From a virus, in IMG/VR virus record IMGVR_UViG_3300027706_000028, positions 1-39,775 of that record: a DNA stretch of 39,775 nucleotides. One strand, 5' to 3'. The notes beneath the pieces are model-generated. The model did not search any database. It was not told the DNA's origin and saw only the letters and a program-made list of their open reading frames with translations. Below are positions 30,035 through 37,223 of the stretch, piece after piece. Both the position numbers and the translations under genes were made by a program. The stretch's first letter is position 1. Each line of letters begins with the position of its first letter.

Positions 30035-31800
30035 GCGACGATCCGCTCAGCGGCCCGCGGCTGGTGATCGACAACGCCCCGACCGTGCCGGCCGCGATCA
30101 GCGACGCAGAAGGCGACGCCACCGACCGCGCCAAGAGCGGATTGCCGCGTGATTGCCCGGTCAAGCCGCTGGGGATGGACGATGACGGGCGGTTTTTTTA
30201 TCTAGACGCAATCCAGCAATTGCGTGTGCTGCGCGAGAAAGACCACTCCCGCCTAGGATTGCTCGCGCTGTTCAACCACCGCTGGCCGATCTTGCAGGAG
30301 ACGTGGCCGCGTGTGGCTAAGGATGGCACCGTCACCGGATGGCGCCCCGAGCGCGCCGCCGAAGAGCTGATTGCAGCCTGCGGGCGACGCGGCCCGCTCG
30401 ATATCGCCGTGCGCGTGCGCGGGCCCGGAGCCTGGCGAGACGATGACGGCCAGCTGGTATTGCACTGCGGCGACCGCGTGCTGATCGATCGGCAATGGCA
30501 CCGGCCAGGCGAGCATGGCGGCTACATCTACCCGGCCGCCGCACCCGTGCCGCCGCCTAGCGAGGCGATCGCGCTCGGCGGCGCGCGCGGCCCCGCCCAG
30601 GCTCTCTTAGACCTGCTAAAGCAATGGAATTGGCGAGAGCCTGAAACCAGCCCCTATCTGTTGCTCGGCTGGATCGGCGCCGCGAAGCTTGGCGGGGCCC
30701 TGCCGTGGCGCCCAACGCTCTGGGTGACCGGCGACCTCAGCACCGGCAAATCGACATTGCTCGGTATGCTTTCGGAGATTTTCGGCAGCGGCGGCGTGCA
30801 TGCCGCGGTTAATACGTCGGCCGCCGGGATCTGGCAGACCACCCGTCATTCCTCACTGCCGATCACCCTCGACGAGAGCGAGGCCGACAGCGACCCACGC
30901 CGGATGCGCAGCCTCATCGAGCTGGCCCGCGCGGCTAGTTCCGGCGGCGTAATTTATCGCGGCGGCAGCGAGCACCACCCGATCACTTTCACGATCCGCT
31001 GTTGTTTTCTCTTTTCGTCAATCCTGATCCCCGGCTTGCTGCCACAAGATTGGTCGCGGATTGCCGTCCTCGAACTCGACCCGCTCGACCGCGCACCGCA
31101 GACGCTCAGCCTCGATCCGCGCAAACTGCGCGCCCTCGGAGAAGCGCTGACGCGGCGCGCCGTAGACAACTGGCCCCGCCTGACACGCTCGTTTGAGAGC
31201 TACCGCCAGGCACTCGCCGCAGCCGGCCACAAGGCGCGCGGCGCCGACCAGTACGGCATGTTGCTCGCCTGCGCCGATCTGCTATTGCACGACGACGAGG
31301 CGATCCCGAGCGACGAGCTGGAAATGTGGGCGCGCCGGCTCAGACCCTCTAAGGTGGCGGTCTACAGCGATCAGAAGCGCGACCATCAGCGCTGCATTGA
31401 CCGGATCATGTCCGCTGTGATCGATCCGTACCGCAACGGCTCCCGCCGCACGATAGCGCAATGGATTTCGGACGCCATGGACCCGATCGAGGATCAGCCG
31501 CGCGCCGCGAATAAAGTGCTAGAAACCTACGGGCTGGCAGTAGAGCGCACCGACGGCCCGGCCGGAACGGCATGGTGGCTCTTGGTAGCCAACACCCACG
31601 CCGGCCTGGCCGAACTGTTTTCTGGCTCGCACTGGGCGCCGAGCAGCGGGACGTCGGCCCCATGGGTGCAAGCCCTGCGCCGCTTTGCGGGCGCGGCGCC
31701 AGTAGCGCAGCACCGATTTGCGGGCTATCCCGCCCGCGCGACGCGCTTGCCATTACGGGAAGTGCTAGACGCCGCGCCGCCGCCCGAAGACGACGAATGA
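30031..31800 (+). CDS. Replicative helicase-like P-loop ATPase
   Basis: This is a 589-residue protein with ATG 30031 overlapping the primase stop. Walker A is WVTGDLSTGKSTLL with Lys240 and Ser241. Walker B-like is LPITLDESEAD with Asp281-Glu282, followed by a helix and IRCCFLFSSILIPGL, resembling a sensor-1 strand. This layout (long N-terminal region, ATPase core at 220-400, C-terminal helical region) fits DUF927/D5-like phage helicases paired with Toprim primases. It likely unwinds the origin for host polymerase. No phage polymerase gene is found nearby. Confidence 0.8.
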   Translation: MSDDPLSGPRLVIDNAPTVPAAISDAEGDATDRAKSGLPRDCPVKPLGMDDDGRFFYLDAIQQLRVLREKDHSRLGLLALFNHRWPILQETWPRVAKDGTVTGWRPERAAEELIAACGRRGPLDIAVRVRGPGAWRDDDGQLVLHCGDRVLIDRQWHRPGEHGGYIYPAAAPVPPPSEAIALGGARGPAQALLDLLKQWNWREPETSPYLLLGWIGAAKLGGALPWRPTLWVTGDLSTGKSTLLGMLSEIFGSGGVHAAVNTSAAGIWQTTRHSSLPITLDESEADSDPRRMRSLIELARAASSGGVIYRGGSEHHPITFTIRCCFLFSSILIPGLLPQDWSRIAVLELDPLDRAPQTLSLDPRKLRALGEALTRRAVDNWPRLTRSFESYRQALAAAGHKARGADQYGMLLACADLLLHDDEAIPSDELEMWARRLRPSKVAVYSDQKRDHQRCIDRIMSAVIDPYRNGSRRTIAQWISDAMDPIEDQPRAANKVLETYGLAVERTDGPAGTAWWLLVANTHAGLAELFSGSHWAPSSGTSAPWVQALRRFAGAAPVAQHRFAGYPARATRLPLREVLDAAPPPEDDE

Positions 31801-31810
31801 TTTGAGCGGC

Positions 31811-31840
31811 CGCCGCGGGATCCCGCCGCGGCGTGTTTTA
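31811..31840 (+). terminator. Probable terminator after the helicase gene
   Basis: The stem cgccgcgg/ccgcggcg (31811-31818/31826-31833, 8 bp, 7-nt loop) is followed by TGTTTTA. It starts 11 bases after the helicase stop. The T run is interrupted, so termination may be partial, leaving a separate promoter at 31916-31946 to drive the next genes. Confidence 0.65.
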
Positions 31841-31915
31841 CCTTCCTGATGCTTTAGCACGACATTAGTCGGCCGTTGGTGACGACTTTTGGACGCCCGT
31901 TTGACGCATCTTTTA

Positions 31916-31946
31916 TTGCTTACAGAAAAAAATCTATTACTATATT
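31916..31946 (+). promoter_or_regulatory. Promoter-like sequence with embedded A-tract operator (copy 4)
   Basis: A -35-like TTGCTT (31916-31921) is followed by -10 candidates TACTAT (31938-31943, spacer 16) and TATATT (31941-31946, spacer 19). CAGAAAAAAATCT (31923-31935), the same core as the repressor-region sites, fills the spacer. A protein bound there would block polymerase, the classical arrangement for a repressor operator. The downstream gene starts at 31990. Confidence 0.6.
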
Positions 31947-31950
31947 GAGC

Positions 31951-31975
31951 GGCCACAGTGCTGGCCGGTTTTTGC
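31951..31975 (+). other. Leader hairpin with following T run
   Basis: Stem ggcca/tggcc (31951-31955/31962-31966) with a 6-nt loop is followed by GGTTTTT and lies between the promoter candidate and ATG 31990. It could be a weak attenuator or a 5' stabilising hairpin. The short stem makes efficient termination unlikely. Confidence 0.3.
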
Positions 31976-31989
31976 AAAGGGAACGGGAG

Positions 31990-32529
31990 ATGACCATCAC
32001 TGTCAGCGCCGAAGGGCGCCGCCATTATCTGCAGGGAGATACGTATCCCCTGCGGAAGCGGATTAAGGAAGCGGGCGGCCACTGGGACGCAGATCGCCGC
32101 GCCTGGTGGATTGCCGACGCCACAAAGGCCGAGCAGCTCGCCGCTAGCGCGGCCGCCGCCGACGCCGACGCCGGCGACGGCGACGCCACGATCGTGGCGG
32201 CCCGAGTCCGCTATAAAGGGCGCCTGTATTACTGGGTCGGCCGCGCCCCCCTCGCCGTGCGCCGGGGCCTCGACCGTCGCGGGCTGGCCGCGGAAGGCAT
32301 CCAGACGCAGGACGGACTGCGGCTGAAACTGGCTTTTAAGAGCGGCGCCAAGACCTTTTGGGCGCCCCGCGACGATGTATTCCTGGAGCGCCGCTATAAG
32401 CGGCCCCAGACGATCGGCGCATTACGGCGGTATGCGGAAGACGTGCGCAGCGGGCGTGTTCGAACCTGCCGAATGTGCGGCAGCCCCCAATGCGAGGGCG
32501 TCCACGGTGGGCTTTGCGAGCACGATTGA
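31990..32529 (+). CDS. Early protein with GGxWDADRRAWW motif and C-terminal zinc-finger-like cysteines
   Basis: This is a 179-residue protein with ATG 31990 and GGGAACGGGAG upstream. Residues 10-45 (RHYLQGDTYPLRKRIKEAGGHWDADRRAWWI) form a small domain frequent in phage and plasmid early proteins (Y..R..IK..GG.WD...K.W). Residues 70-150 include KGRLYYWVGRAP and KTFWAPRDDVFLE. The C terminus has C-R-M-C, P-Q-C and H-x4-C, likely one zinc site. The function is unknown; the combination suggests nucleic-acid binding. Control by the A-tract operator places it in the repressed regulon. Confidence 0.7.
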   Translation: MTITVSAEGRRHYLQGDTYPLRKRIKEAGGHWDADRRAWWIADATKAEQLAASAAAADADAGDGDATIVAARVRYKGRLYYWVGRAPLAVRRGLDRRGLAAEGIQTQDGLRLKLAFKSGAKTFWAPRDDVFLERRYKRPQTIGALRRYAEDVRSGRVRTCRMCGSPQCEGVHGGLCEHD

Positions 32530-32577
32530 TCAAGGGTACGGCCGCGGCCGGCGGTTTTTCCTGGAGGAGTTTTAGGC

Positions 32578-33153
32578 ATGAAACACACCCGCGACACCAC
32601 GCCCATCTACGATCGGCAGATCGGCGCCCTCATGCTACGAGGCTACGAGGGGGAATTTGGGAATGAAGTCAAAGAGCGGCTCATCGCTCTTTGCCAGCGC
32701 CGGCAGCGCTGCCCGGATATCGAGGTCGATGTTGTGGACCTTGCGATTCTGCAGCTCTTGGCGCCCTGGCGCAAGGGCGCCATCCTCGACATCGCGCGCC
32801 AGCACTTCGGCCGGCGCCGGCTGATCTGCCGGCACGAGCTAGCCGGCTATCTGCGCAGGCTCGCGAATGAGGGCCTGATCACCCTGGACGCTGCCGGCTA
32901 CGCCCCCGGCCAAGCACGGCCCGAAGATTGGGCCGATGCTTGCCGCGAGAGTTTGTTGATCAGTGTGATCGACTATCACACGGACACAGGCATGCCGGCC
33001 TCGGTAAACCCCGGCTCGATCCGCTTCGATCAGCCCGGCGACCTTTACGGTGCCGTAACAGTCATGTTTGCGGCCTTGGGAGGTGTGCGCGGCGCCACTC
33101 TCTACCACGTCCGGCGCTATACGCGCCGGCTGTGGTTGGTCCGCGACGCATAA
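32578..33153 (+). CDS. Hypothetical early protein, possibly winged-helix
   Basis: This is a 191-residue protein with a very good ribosome-binding site (CTGGAGGAGTTTTAGGC before ATG). Residues 50-105 (DLAILQLLAPWRKGAILDIA..., HELAGYLRRLANEGLITLD) could form a winged helix. Residues 120-191 include LLISVIDYHTDTGMPASVNPGSI and the C-terminal YHVRRYTRRLWLV. No family is recognised. It is the last gene before a strong terminator and the repeat array, so it may be part of the early transcription unit. Confidence 0.65.
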   Translation: MKHTRDTTPIYDRQIGALMLRGYEGEFGNEVKERLIALCQRRQRCPDIEVDVVDLAILQLLAPWRKGAILDIARQHFGRRRLICRHELAGYLRRLANEGLITLDAAGYAPGQARPEDWADACRESLLISVIDYHTDTGMPASVNPGSIRFDQPGDLYGAVTVMFAALGGVRGATLYHVRRYTRRLWLVRDA

Positions 33154-33174
33154 CCGCGCGGCTCGGTTTAGAGC

Positions 33175-33204
33175 AAGCGCCGCACCTTTGTGCGGCGCTT
33201 TTTT
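33175..33204 (+). terminator. Strong rho-independent terminator ending the early operon
   Basis: A perfect 11-bp stem aagcgccgcac/gtgcggcgctt (33175-33185/33190-33200) with loop CTTT is followed by TTTT. It separates early replication genes from the packaging region. Confidence 0.92.
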
Positions 33205-33269
33205 CGTGCTTGACAGCCGGCTCAGCCTGCGCCAGCCCTGGCGTCAGCCCCTAACCCGAGGTTTGTGGA

Positions 33270-33539
33270 TGCAACGCTGCAACGCTAAATGCAACGCTCA
33301 GAAAAGCCAGCGTTGCGCATTTTTTGTAATCATGCCAACAGGTTAGAGGGATCTGCAACGCTGCAACGCTGCCGCTCGCGCGCACACGCGAGAATACCGC
33401 CATAGGAATAGATGCGTCCTTGGCGCGCGCGAAGTATAGCGTTGCAGCGTTGCAGCTATAGATATCTCATTGAAGGGACGTGGAAAAATAGTGCAACACC
33501 CCTGCAACAACACTGCAACGTTTCATTTCCAGCGTTGCA
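33270..33539. repeat. Iteron-like array of TGCAACGCT / AGCGTTGCA
   Basis: Exact forward copies lie at 33270, 33278, 33290, 33354 and 33362. Exact reverse copies lie at 33438, 33446 and 33531. An 8-of-9 reverse copy starts at 33309 and an 8-of-9 forward copy at 33514. Shorter TGCAAC copies lie at 33492 and 33503. Six of the exact copies form three 17-bp double sites sharing one base (33270-33286, 33354-33370, 33438-33454). Their starts are exactly 84 bp apart, about eight helical turns. The third pair is inverted. Such phased double sites imply cooperative binding of a phage protein. The adjacent small terminase candidate and the early initiation proteins are the obvious candidates. Confidence 0.85.
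33291..33325 (+). terminator. Hairpin formed by opposed repeats followed by T6
   Basis: Stem gcaacgct/agcgttgc (33291-33298/33309-33316) with a 10-nt loop is followed by GCATTTTTT. It can fold as a rho-independent terminator-like structure on the plus strand, backing up the terminator at 33175. The arms are array repeats, so the inversion may exist for protein binding instead. Confidence 0.5.
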
Positions 33540-33566
33540 GCGAATAAAGAATGGTCGGGATAATCC

Positions 33567-34139
33567 GTGGCTGGCGATCGCACCGCGCTCGACGAAGTGA
33601 TGGCCCGGCAGGAAGCCGAGGCTGACGACGAAGACCGGCAATTCAGCCTGTTCGCGCCGCCGCTTACCGAAGCCGGCATGGCGCGCTCAGTGATCCATCG
33701 CCGCGGCCGCGGCCGGCCGCCCGGCGCCCGGAACAAGCGCACGATCAAGACCGTGGCGATGCTGCTATCCCGCCACAGGAACCCGCTCGAGGTACTGCTC
33801 GAGATCGCCGAGACCAACGTCGCCGACCTCGCGGCGCTGTATGACTGCAGCCTACTCGAGGCTGGCCAGGAAAAGCGCCTAGCCGCGATCGCCGCGCTCC
33901 CCTACGTGGCGCAACGCCAGCCGCTGGCTATCGATATCACCCAGCGCCGCGCCGTCTATCTGACGATCACGGATGGCGACACGACGATGACCGCCGCCGC
34001 GCAGGAAGGGCCGGCGCCGATCGAACTCAAAAATGTGGAATATCAATGGCTTCCTGAAGGCGACCCAACGCCAGTTGAACGCGCCGGGGTTGAACGCGGA
34101 ACCGAACCCGAGCAAAGCCGCGGCCATGAGAGCGAATGA
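33567..34139 (+). CDS. Putative small terminase subunit / packaging DNA-binding protein
   Basis: This is a 190-residue protein with GTG 33567 and CGGGA six bases upstream. It directly precedes the terminase large subunit region. Residues about 45-65 contain RRGRGRPPGARNKRTIKT, an AT-hook-like basic segment common at the N terminus of phage small terminase-type proteins. Helices (AMLLSRHRNPLEVLLEIAE, AALYDCSLLEAGQEKRLAAIAAL) follow. Its start lies 27 bp from the repeat array, making the array a plausible binding site for packaging or autoregulation. The last 35 residues overlap another frame (34033) that has the better coding signal, so the true C terminus may differ. Confidence 0.7.
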   Translation: MAGDRTALDEVMARQEAEADDEDRQFSLFAPPLTEAGMARSVIHRRGRGRPPGARNKRTIKTVAMLLSRHRNPLEVLLEIAETNVADLAALYDCSLLEAGQEKRLAAIAALPYVAQRQPLAIDITQRRAVYLTITDGDTTMTAAAQEGPAPIELKNVEYQWLPEGDPTPVERAGVERGTEPEQSRGHESE

Positions 34140-34314
34140 GCGGCAGATCGCCAATCTGCCAGCCCGCCGAGATCAACCGCGTGCCGCTCAACCACCGCGG
34201 CGCGCCTCGCCGCGGCCGCGATCCGGCCCCCGGTACCCCGGTTTTTCGCAAAGCCGGCCACGCGTATCCATGCCAGTGAGCATTTTTAAGATTTCGGGAG
34301 TTTCGAAAGCCTAA
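34033..34314 (+). CDS. Overlapping small basic protein between terminase genes
   Basis: This is a 93-residue frame (MWNINGFLKATQRQLNAPGL...) overlapping the end of the small terminase candidate by 107 nt in another frame. By hand count about 28 of its first 35 codons end in G or C, against about 17 of 36 in the terminase frame over the same bases, so this frame is probably translated. The protein is Arg/Pro/Gln-rich in the second half. The ribosome-binding site is weak. A frameshift in or from the upstream gene is an alternative, giving a longer fused protein. Confidence 0.45.
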   Translation: MWNINGFLKATQRQLNAPGLNAEPNPSKAAAMRANERQIANLPARRDQPRAAQPPRRASPRPRSGPRYPGFSQSRPRVSMPVSIFKISGVSKA

Positions 34315-34347
34315 AAAACAAAACGACACGGAGGGGGTGAGGGGAAA

Positions 34348-35901
34348 ATGAACGAGAGCGTCCTCGAGCTGGCATGGAAAAGCCCCGGCCCGGTGTCGAG
34401 CCAATTCATGCGATCAACAGCGCGAGTTCAGGTGCTGAACGGACCGGTCGGGTCCGGCAAGACCACGACTGTGTTCATGAAGGCCGTCAAGCTGGCGCAG
34501 CAGCAAGCGCCGTCACCGAAGCGGCGCATCCAACTGCACGGCGAGCCGATACCGCGACCGGTGCGGATGTTCAAGCTTTGCGTGGTGCGCGACACCTACC
34601 GCAATCTCTGGCGCTCGACCATAAAAAGCTGGGAAAAACGGATGCCGCGAGACATCGGAGAGTGGAAGGGAGCGGAAGGCGGCCCGGCGACCCACACCAT
34701 TCCTTTGGTGCTGCAGGACGGAACAGTGGTTGAGCTGATCGTGGATTTTATCGCGATCGGAGACAACTCGGCTGAGGACGTGCTGAGGGGCTACGAGCCG
34801 ACCGCCTTTTACCTGAACGAAGCGGACCGATTACATTGGGAATGCTACCAGTGGGCGCGCACCCGGTGGGGGCGCTATCCCGACATCGACCATGGCGGCC
34901 CGACATGGTGGGGGATCCTGATGGACTGCAACGCGCCGCAGATCGGCACGCCGCTTTACGAGCGGATTTTCCTGCGCACCCCGCCCGACGTCGAGTTGTT
35001 CCGCCAGCCCTCGGGATTGGCGCCAGACGCGGAAAACAAAAGCAACCTCGCTCCCGGCTATTACGAGGAAATGATGGCCGAGATGGAAGAGGCTTTAATC
35101 GATCGAATGATCCGCAACCGCCCCGGTTTTTCTCTGGCCGGCAAGCCAGTTCATCCCGAATTCAACGATCTTTTGCATGTGGCCGATCACACCCTCGAGC
35201 CGATCCCGGGGCTGCCACTGATCATGGGTTTCGATGCCGGCCTCGACCCCGCCGCCGTGATCTGTCAGAAGATCGGGAATGGCCGCTGGCACGTGCTGGA
35301 CGAGATCGTCTCGGAGCATGGCACCGGAGCGATTCGCTTCTCGCGCCACATCAACGAGCTGTTGCGCGAACGTTATCCCGACTGGCACGCAACCCCGATC
35401 AGCGAGCCCGCCGCATGGCTCGAGCCCCCGCATCGTCGCTCGCGGATCAAGATCCAGGGATGGGCCGATCCGGCTGCGCAGTGGGGCGTTGATCGCCAGG
35501 AGGACGAACAGACCTGGATCGAACTGGTTTCCTACCACACCGGCATTCGGATTGCGCCCGCGCCGACCAACGACCGCACGACGCGGCGCGAGAGCCTTCG
35601 GCGCGTACTGACCCTGATGCCCGACGGCAAGCCCGCCTTCGTGCTGAGCCCGCGGTGCGAAAAGTTGCGCGCCGGCCTCAATGGTGGCTTCCACTATCGC
35701 AAGATGCAGCTGTCGGCCTCGACCGAAGACCGATGGTCGGACGAGGTCGAAAAGAACGGCTTCAGCCATGTTTGCGAGGCGCTGGAATACGCGATGATGG
35801 GCGGCGGCGAGGCCGCCGAAATCCATGAGCGCCGCCAACGCGGCTGGGACGTGCATCGTCTGCCGCGGCAAGCCGTCGATGACCTGCGGCTGCCAGAATG
35901 A
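34348..35901 (+). CDS. terL: Terminase large subunit
   Basis: This is a 517-residue protein with a very strong ribosome-binding site (GGAGGGGGTGAGGGG). The ATPase domain has Walker A GPVGSGKTT (residues 32-40), Walker B AFYLNEAD (Glu158 catalytic candidate) and a WGILMDCNAPQIG segment consistent with the coupling motif. The nuclease domain begins at IMGFDAGLDPAAV with Asp296 as first metal ligand. It powers DNA translocation into the procapsid through the portal and cuts concatemers. The length is normal for the family. It is followed by a short gap and the small virion-gene cluster. Confidence 0.95.
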   Translation: MNESVLELAWKSPGPVSSQFMRSTARVQVLNGPVGSGKTTTVFMKAVKLAQQQAPSPKRRIQLHGEPIPRPVRMFKLCVVRDTYRNLWRSTIKSWEKRMPRDIGEWKGAEGGPATHTIPLVLQDGTVVELIVDFIAIGDNSAEDVLRGYEPTAFYLNEADRLHWECYQWARTRWGRYPDIDHGGPTWWGILMDCNAPQIGTPLYERIFLRTPPDVELFRQPSGLAPDAENKSNLAPGYYEEMMAEMEEALIDRMIRNRPGFSLAGKPVHPEFNDLLHVADHTLEPIPGLPLIMGFDAGLDPAAVICQKIGNGRWHVLDEIVSEHGTGAIRFSRHINELLRERYPDWHATPISEPAAWLEPPHRRSRIKIQGWADPAAQWGVDRQEDEQTWIELVSYHTGIRIAPAPTNDRTTRRESLRRVLTLMPDGKPAFVLSPRCEKLRAGLNGGFHYRKMQLSASTEDRWSDEVEKNGFSHVCEALEYAMMGGGEAAEIHERRQRGWDVHRLPRQAVDDLRLPE

Positions 35902-35905
35902 CGCG

Positions 35906-35918
35906 CGCAGAAAAAAAG
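35906..35918 (+). promoter_or_regulatory. Degenerate A-tract site after the terminase gene
   Basis: CAGAAAAAAAGCT differs by one base from the CAGAAAAAAATCT core of the four operator-like sites. It lies in the 120-bp gap between the large terminase (ends 35901) and the gene at 36022. It lacks the TCT half and the inverted symmetry, so it may be chance or a weak site in front of the late genes. No convincing promoter was found beside it. Confidence 0.3.
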
Positions 35919-36021
35919 CTTGACCACCAGCCTGAAATCTGCGAACCGGTGCCTGTTTCCTCCCTGTTCCCTGCCCGGCGTATGAGCATGCTCTGCGCCG
36001 AGCCTTTTGCCGGAGCACGGA

Positions 36022-36318
36022 ATGGCAGACATCGCTGGTGCGGCGAGTTGCGAGCAATGCCCCTGGTACCGGCCGCGGCACAAGGATGCGGCGGCCCTCA
36101 GCGCCGCGGCAGCCGCCGGCCACCCTGTCCCCGAAGGCATCTGTCATCGCTGGCCGCGAATCGAGCTTAAGCGGCCGGCCGATTTCTGTGGCGAGCACCC
36201 GCTGAACCGGCAGCAGGCCGACCAGCAGCTGGCCGACGCGGTGGCCTGGGCCGTCTCCACGATGCTCGCCGCGGCCGGACTAGCCAAGACCGAGCTCCGC
36301 CCCACGCGGAGGAACTGA
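36022..36318 (+). CDS. Small cysteine-containing phage protein
   Basis: This is a 98-residue protein. ATG 36022 with CGGAG upstream is preferred over TTG 36007. The N terminus has SCEQCPWYRPR, then a helix, GICHRWPR and ADFCGEHPLN. Four cysteines and two histidines are arranged as C-x2-C ... C-H ... C-x2-H, likely one metal site. The C-terminal half is a helix (ADQQLADAVAWAVSTML). Such Cys-rich small proteins are frequent near phage terminase genes but have no assigned function. Confidence 0.65.
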   Translation: MADIAGAASCEQCPWYRPRHKDAAALSAAAAAGHPVPEGICHRWPRIELKRPADFCGEHPLNRQQADQQLADAVAWAVSTMLAAAGLAKTELRPTRRN

Positions 36319-36656
36319 TGCCGAGAAACCTCGGAACCCGGAGAAAGCAAGGGCTCAAATATGAGCGCCTCGAGCAGGGTAACGAGACGCGCAGCCACAC
36401 GCGCGATCTCGGCCTCAACGAGCTGGTGAGCGCCTCGATCACGTTCACAGCCTCACCGGGCCGCGCAACGGGCGCGAACGGGACGTTTTCGACAAATAAG
36501 TGGAACGTCAACGATCCCGTGCTGATCGTCGGCGCTAACCTCAACAACGGTTATTTCACGATCACAGGACTGGACGCGACGAACCAGAGCTATCTCGCGC
36601 TCGACCCGCCCCCGAAAAACGAGGGGCCGGTCACGGTCACGATCCGCACGCCATGA
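36318..36656 (+). CDS. Hypothetical beta-rich virion-module protein
   Basis: This is a 112-residue protein with ATG 36318 overlapping the previous stop by one base (TGATG). After a basic N-terminal helix (RKQGLKYERLEQG), residues 38-110 alternate short strands rich in Thr, Asn and Gly (ITFTAS..., DPVLIVGANLNNGYFTITGLD...). This resembles a small beta-barrel or sandwich as found in virion accessory proteins. No family is recognised. It overlaps the next ATG by 4 nt. Confidence 0.6.
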   Translation: MPRNLGTRRKQGLKYERLEQGNETRSHTRDLGLNELVSASITFTASPGRATGANGTFSTNKWNVNDPVLIVGANLNNGYFTITGLDATNQSYLALDPPPKNEGPVTVTIRTP

Positions 36657-37012
36657 TTCGGCAGGCGATCGCCGCCATTGCGGCAGCGCTTTTGGTGTGG
36701 GGCGGTGCCGCTCACGCCAGCGGTGGGACGGGGAGCGCGGTCACCGCGACCACCCTCGGAACCAGCTCGGCGCAGGCGCTTGCCGCCAACACGATCACGG
36801 GATACCGCCTGATCATCATCGACAACGAGAGCGCCACCGCGTCGATCGCGTGCACGCTAAACGGCACCGCCGCGCTCAACACCGCCGGCAGCATCACGTT
36901 GGCGCCGCAGACCCGTGTGGTGATCGGCGGCGTGCCGAACGTCTCGATCCGCGAGCCGCTCAACTGCATCGCCAGCGCGGCGTCAACGCCGCTCACGATC
37001 TGGGCGTGGTGA
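36653..37012 (+). CDS. Small protein with Sec-type signal peptide
   Basis: This is a 119-residue protein. Residues 1-22 (MIRQAIAAIAAALLVWGGAAHA) form a textbook signal peptide with an AHA cleavage site. The mature part is a beta-rich domain (TITGYRLIIIDNESATASIACTLNGTAALN...) with two Cys residues that could form a disulfide. Export of a phage late-region protein is unusual and suggests a surface or periplasmic role such as receptor blocking, or signal-like processing of a virion component. Both ends are coupled to neighbours. Confidence 0.65.
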   Translation: MIRQAIAAIAAALLVWGGAAHASGGTGSAVTATTLGTSSAQALAANTITGYRLIIIDNESATASIACTLNGTAALNTAGSITLAPQTRVVIGGVPNVSIREPLNCIASAASTPLTIWAW

Positions 37013-37212
37013 TGCTTCCCGAGGTGTTGACCAGCGCCGACCCCGAGCACGAGCGCCGGCGCTACAAGCTTGTGCGGCTCGACACCCTCGAGGATGTCCC
37101 GGGATTGATCCTGAGCGCCAGCACCAAGACCGGCCAGTGCTTGGTGCAGCAGGACGGCGTAAGCCGCGAGCTGCAATTCGGTCCGGACGGCGTGCGGATC
37201 ATCGGCGCTTGA
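37012..37212 (+). CDS. Small beta-rich hypothetical protein
   Basis: This is a 66-residue protein with ATG 37012 sharing one base with the previous stop. The sequence YKLVRLDTLEDVPGLILSASTKTGQCLVQQDGVSRELQFGPDGVRII reads as a small five-stranded barrel. No homologue is recognised. Its position between an exported protein and the lysozyme-like gene places it in the late accessory cluster. Confidence 0.6.
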   Translation: MLPEVLTSADPEHERRRYKLVRLDTLEDVPGLILSASTKTGQCLVQQDGVSRELQFGPDGVRIIGA

Positions 37213-37223
37213 CGGAACGCAAA

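Larger units (their letters stand above)
33154..33566. other. 412-bp non-coding region: terminator plus repeat array upstream of terminase
   Basis: This is the only long gene-free stretch in the window. It holds the terminator at 33175-33204, then from 33270 an array of TGCAACGCT-type repeats, a hairpin with T6 at 33291-33325, and comparatively AT-rich stretches (33317-33350, 33395-33500). It ends with the ribosome-binding site of the small terminase gene (CGGGA, GTG 33567). Small frames crossing it are broken and unsupported. It is a candidate packaging recognition site or replication origin. Confidence 0.75.

Noticed and set aside
33270-33539. CRISPR array
   Set aside because: The repeats are only 9 bp, partly overlapping, in both orientations and without uniform unique spacers. 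No cas genes are present.
33412-33600. Short ORF across the repeat array
   Set aside because: It runs through the iteron repeats and the small terminase start with no ribosome-binding site and no protein-like composition.
35902-36021. Late promoter with TTGACC at 35918
   Set aside because: No acceptable -10 hexamer lies 16-18 bp downstream of this -35-like sequence. Only the degenerate A-tract site is noted there.
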